64,000 nt of DNA, from NCBI GenBank assembly GCA_963920765.1, contig OY987246.1, positions 994,501 through 1,058,500 on the forward strand, given 5' to 3'. Position numbers and translations under genes: made by a program. Shown here piece after piece: positions 60,040-64,000 of the stretch. The stretch comes from Ulota crispa. Its lineage: Eukaryota; Streptophyta; Bryopsida; Orthotrichales; Orthotrichaceae. Positions within the stretch are counted from its first letter, which is position 1; every line of letters begins with the position of its first letter. A model generated the notes under the pieces. That model worked only from the letters and a program-made list of their open reading frames with translations, was not told the origin of the DNA and searched no databases.

Positions 60040-63000
60040 TTATCTGCCTGGATACATCACCATGTCTGTCAAGACGGATTTCAAGTACACGCGCTCTGCC
60101 TTCTGTAACCTCTTCTTGCTTGTAACACTCGAGAAGCCAAAATCTAGGATGCGGACAGAAAGCTGCTCTCCCTGCACAACCATGATATTACTTCGACGAA
60201 TATCTCCATGAAGCAATCCGCATGCATGGACTGCATCAAGCGCTTCAAGAGTTGCAGTCTGCACCTCCTCGGTCGGCGCCACTGAAAAATGATCACCACG
60301 GAAATAACTGATAAATGACTACTCTGCCAAGAGATTGCAGATGGTGAAACATGACGGCCCTTCAGAAAAAAACACCACAAAATCCCTAAGCTCAAGCTAT
60401 GAGAAACGAGAGTTTTGCAAAAAATACTGCCTTCTCTAAGTATCACACCTTTGATCAATTCAGTGGCCACAAACACAACCCGACCTTTATTTGTGGTTCC
60501 ATACCCTACTAATCCAGGAACAAAAACCCCCCAAAGCTTCTCCATCTTCGAGTAGGCAACCACCTCCTTCAGTAGAGCCTGCACAAGCACAGCCAAAAGA
60601 TGAGTATATGACACAATAACATGAAAAACAAGTCAAGTGTTGCAAACTGCACGAGGCTCACCTCCGCACGTTTCGTGCCTGAGTAGCCAAACTTCAATGC
60701 CACGACTTGCCCATGCAAACGGCCAGCAACAACGTATCCACCCCACCCCTCACAACTTATGACACCCGCCCGTTTTAGGTTTAGGACCTTAGCGGGGATA
60801 TCTTGCAAAGCCATCTGCTTCTCAACTGGGTGAGTTCCTCCCGACCTGCAAAATAATAATGCAACTGTTGTCAATTCACCACTTGTTCCACGAGATCGAG
60901 CACATAAACAAGAACAAATTGAGTAAATGGTTGGATTAGTTACCTTGGGATTTCAGAGCCGCTCTTGTTGCTACCCGGTCCTTGATAGTTTGGATCATTG
61001 ACAATGTCATTAGTGCTTTCTTTGGAATGGTGGGAGGCAGCTTCAGGTACTGTGGAAAATCGGCCATTCTCAACTGGATAACCAAACTCCGACTTATCCT
61101 CTGCCGCAGTGTGCACCAAATATACCAACGCATCAAGCGCACCCGAGGGCTCACCACTCGCTCTAAAACCAGTCGATATTTTAAGGCAGCTGGCATTATC
61201 TCGTTTGAAAAGATACCAGTTCCTAGCATCGGTTAGGACACCGTAACCCACCTTAGACCTGCAACTCAGAGTAATAGCACAATGAGAACTGCCCTGCATT
61301 CCAAGCTGTTGCAGATTGGGAAGTGCAGAAAAATCTTGTTGGTACAAAATAACAGGAAACAAGATTATCTCAGAGTGAGCCGACATGGAACTGGGTCAAA
61401 CAAGCAGCAGAATGTAGTTTGCTAAAAAAAAGGTTAGTAAAAAATAGTTGATTGAATACTGGAACTTGGCTAAAGCAAAAGGGTAAGCAGGTCAACGTTG
61501 AATCCAAGCCGTTTTTGCCTAGAGGAAAACTTGCCGAGATACTCATAGGTTCAAAAGCAGCTTACAGAACCATGTACTCATACAGCTGGTTGATACAATG
61601 CACGACTTTTTCTCTATGAGCCGGCGTGATGCCCAAAGCTTCGCAGCTGCCATCCTCTCCTACATTTATTGGAACCTCCGTCAGAACTCTTCCAACAATG
61701 TGAGAATCGGATCACAACACTACAAAAACATGGAATAGGGCCAGTTGGGACCTGATTTGTTGGTGGTGCTTTGTGTCCAAGCTTTGTGGAGATTCCATGA
61801 GTCACCTTGGTCAGGTCCCAGACCTCCTTTCTTGACCTCAACGGCCACAACATCCTTCGTCCCTAAACTGAGTATATGATCTGCTGTGGGGCCTCTAACA
61901 TAAAGTTCAACCATGTCGCTTGCTGTCACACCCTCACCTAATCCTATTCTGTCATTTTCCCCTCTCTTTTTTGAGAGCATACGGACCTGCCGCATGAAAC
62001 GAAACATCGACAGCGGCTCCTTCTTGTCCATAAAATCTTGCGTTTTGCTCAGGATAGTATCGACGACATATGATTCCACGCCCTTCATATCTATAGTATT
62101 CCGAGTGATAGTAAGGTGGCTAAGGTCGTACATGCGCATCTTTTTGTTTGCTCTATTTAGAGATTCTTCAACATTGTCCCTCACATCCCAATGCTCTACT
62201 TTGACAGGTATCCACATGCGTTCATAATTCGAGCTGCTTGGATTGCTTGGATATCTGAACGGCTCTGATGGAGGAGCCGGCGCCCTAAGCCTCTGCGCCA
62301 ACCAATGATATTCTATGCCCACGTTTGCATGCACAACACAATTTATGATAAAAAAAATGATGCACAAGCACCTTCACATGCATCACCAAATCCAAATAGG
62401 ATCCCAACACGTCCTAGGGTGATTGCAAGAAACACTAGTATTACATTGTGTCCCCTTCCCCTCGGGCGGGTGGTATTAGGATCGTATCTTTTGCTTAACA
62501 AGTCCTTTTGACCTGAAATTTTAAGGTAAGGAAAACATCAAAGTTACTAAAGTTCAATAAATTTTTAATATTTTTAAAAATTATTTTACTATTTATAATT
62601 GAATATCAATTGCATGTCTACCTAAATGGTTTTGGAGGTTTTTAGTATTGCATTGGATCAAAAAATATGAATTTTTGGCCACAAATTAGGGTAGTGATTT
62701 AGGAGGCAGCATTACACAAGTATGTAGACCAATTTTGCAAATCTCAAAATTCTATGCCTTGCACGTTCTCTCAAAGTGTGCATCCTATCTCCCTGCCTAG
62801 GTGATAGACAAAAATCTTCCTAGAAAAATTACTTTCATGATTTCAAGCCAATCAAGGAGGCCACAAATGGCCAATTTTTGTTTTAATTTTTTTGGTTTTT
62901 TTTAAATTACTAAGAATTAACACATGGCAGCCTAGAAATTCTAGTAATTTTTGCTCCACATGCCTATATAGTACTCCCCTCCATTTACTAGCACTATGTA

Positions 63001-64000
63001 GTACCATTGACCACTGACATCTTTTGAGGATCTAAATTTTTTTCATTCATTCATTGAATTGCTATTATTGATAGTTGGTTTTCCTAAATGACATGCCATG
63101 TGCCTTGTTCTCAATAGATTTGGGATGGGAGGGATGATTCAGATTTTCAGTGTGAGGATGCTATTACTTATAGTACTAGTAGCACTGCCAGTATTACACC
63201 CAAAAAGAGGCATTTTGAGACAAAACCATGAAGTATTTTTTGCAACTACCCCTAGGTCAACCCTAGAGACAGATTGCTTCCAAATAACCCACAATAAACA
63301 AGTAAACATAACCTAGACCACCTAGTTTGGCAATAGAGAACCAGCTAGAGAACCATTGCAGTCAATGACTTAGACTATCCAATCCTCCGCCCAACCCTAA
63401 TTCCAAGACCAAGAAATGAACCATCGCCAAGGAATCCAGCAGCCTCTGGCAACAGTAAATCACAAAGATGATGAGCACATGCATGCATGGACCCTCAATG
63501 ACAAGTGATGAAACTCACCTCGTCCCTCCTGGTCTCGCAATTGCAGCTTCCTGCGCCAGAGTTGATTCTCCTTGTGCAGGAGTTGAATCTCCTTGTCTTG
63601 GAGTTGCACATACTCCATCAAGAGTTTTAGTTTCTCCTCCTGGAGTTTTCTCCCCTTGCCTTGAAGAAGTAGCTCACTCTCGTCACCGTCTAAGCATTTT
63701 TCAATTTCCTCCGAGTCGTCTAATCTTCCAATACGCTCTTGCACTTCAAGGATCTGCTCTTCCACTTCAAGGGTCTCCTTTTGCACTCCAAGTATTAGCT
63801 CTTCCGTCGCTCCTAGCTCCTCGTCCGTGCTTTCTAGCTCCTCGTCCATGCTTCCTGGCTCCTCATCCATGCTTCCAAGCTGCTCTTCGAGATTCTCACC
63901 AGCCTCACCCATTCTTCTCATAAGCTTAACCCCAATGCAGTAATAAGTTAAGTTAGGCAACCAACGATCAAAGCCCCGTGCAAGGAATGCGGCCTCAAAA
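60040..64000 (-). CDS. Coiled-coil / PD-(D/E)XK nuclease-like / protein-kinase-like protein, N-terminus open
   Basis: Seven minus-strand exons join in phase: 64000(open)-63519, 62312-61806, 61686-61566, 61258-60944, 60845-60662, 60578-60449 and 60281-60040. From the first ATG in the window (63921) the product is 633 residues, but the frame stays open to the edge, so more may lie beyond. Residues 1-130 are acidic and then a long coiled coil. Residues 170-365 fit a PD-(D/E)XK fold: Glu214, Asp279, Glu293-x-Lys295 (VAVEVKK), then Gln337-x3-Tyr341 and YGVLTDARNWYLFKR. A low-complexity linker follows. The kinase-like part has GWGGYVVAGRLHGQVVALK (Lys500), Glu515, HGDIRRSN (Asp580, Asn585) and LDFGFS (Asp600), and stops 30 residues later. 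The 61806/61686 intron boundaries are the least certain. The pairing recalls Crinkler-type CR proteins. Function is unknown. Confidence 0.78.
62413..63256. mobile_element. Dispersed element, family R copy 2, inside the nuclease-kinase gene intron
   Basis: About 844 bp with ends CCTAGGGTGATTGCAAGAAA and the inverse TTTTTTGCAACTACCCCTAGG, homologous to 57882-58637. It occupies most of the 1.2-kb first visible intron, between the coiled-coil exon and the nuclease exon. Confidence 0.65.

Noticed and set aside
63468-63923. 151-codon plus-strand frame rich in Ser, Pro and Leu
   Set aside because: It is the antisense shadow of the acidic coiled-coil exon on the minus strand, which splices in phase with the nuclease exon.

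Overview
The window is nuclear DNA of a eukaryote, most likely a land plant. Every recognisable gene is split by GT-AG introns, the intergenic DNA is strongly AT-rich, and the encoded proteins include a chloroplast-targeted CPP1/CDF1-type protein and plant-type PTPMT, Hep1/Zim17 and PIG-B proteins. A two-domain nuclease-plus-kinase gene and the style of the genes suggest, but do not prove, a non-seed plant (bryophyte, lycophyte or fern). No rRNA, tRNA, CRISPR or prokaryotic operon structure was seen.

Five genes could be assembled exon by exon with consistent splice phases. (1) 1-1726, minus: the 5' part of PIG-B, GPI mannosyltransferase 3, cut by the left edge. (2) 12403-17439, plus: a 296-residue CPP1/CDF1 chaperone-like plastid membrane protein in 7 coding exons, with a 5' UTR intron. 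(3) 32162-33594, plus: a 193-residue DNL zinc-finger protein (Hep1/Zim17/Tim15 type) with a mitochondrial presequence. (4) 49062-51640, plus: a 371-residue PTPMT-type phosphatidylglycerophosphate phosphatase in 6 exons. (5) 60040-64000, minus: a coiled coil, then a PD-(D/E)XK nuclease-like domain, then a protein-kinase-like domain, in 7 exons and open at the right edge. This last gene is the most unusual one; its domain pairing recalls Crinkler-type (CR) effector proteins. An intronless 185-codon ORF at 6317-6874 is unrecognised, and a weak B3-like fragment lies near 26.4-26.6 kb.

Much of the remaining sequence is small non-autonomous DNA transposons. I separate them by termini and target-site duplications (TSDs): three families with GGG termini, two of them with 9-10 bp TSDs (Mutator-like); a large set flanked by TTAA with CCC...GGG ends (piggyBac-like signature, at least nine copies, some chained end to end); a second TTAA-flanked family with GGTAGGAGG ends; a hAT relic with a perfect 8-bp TSD and a transposase C-terminus; a Stowaway-like MITE; a TAA-flanked family; and several unclassified families. 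Several sit inside introns: three in CPP1, one in the Hep1 gene, one in the nuclease-kinase gene. Two other notable structures are a 1.2-kb near-perfect inverted repeat (23.9-25.1 kb) and, just after it, a 22-bp minisatellite (25.45-26.2 kb) whose unit carries the RY core CATGCA.

The genes are not functionally linked. They are housekeeping genes of the ER, plastid and mitochondrion dispersed in a transposon-rich background. All family calls are from reading translated motifs by eye; no database search was run.
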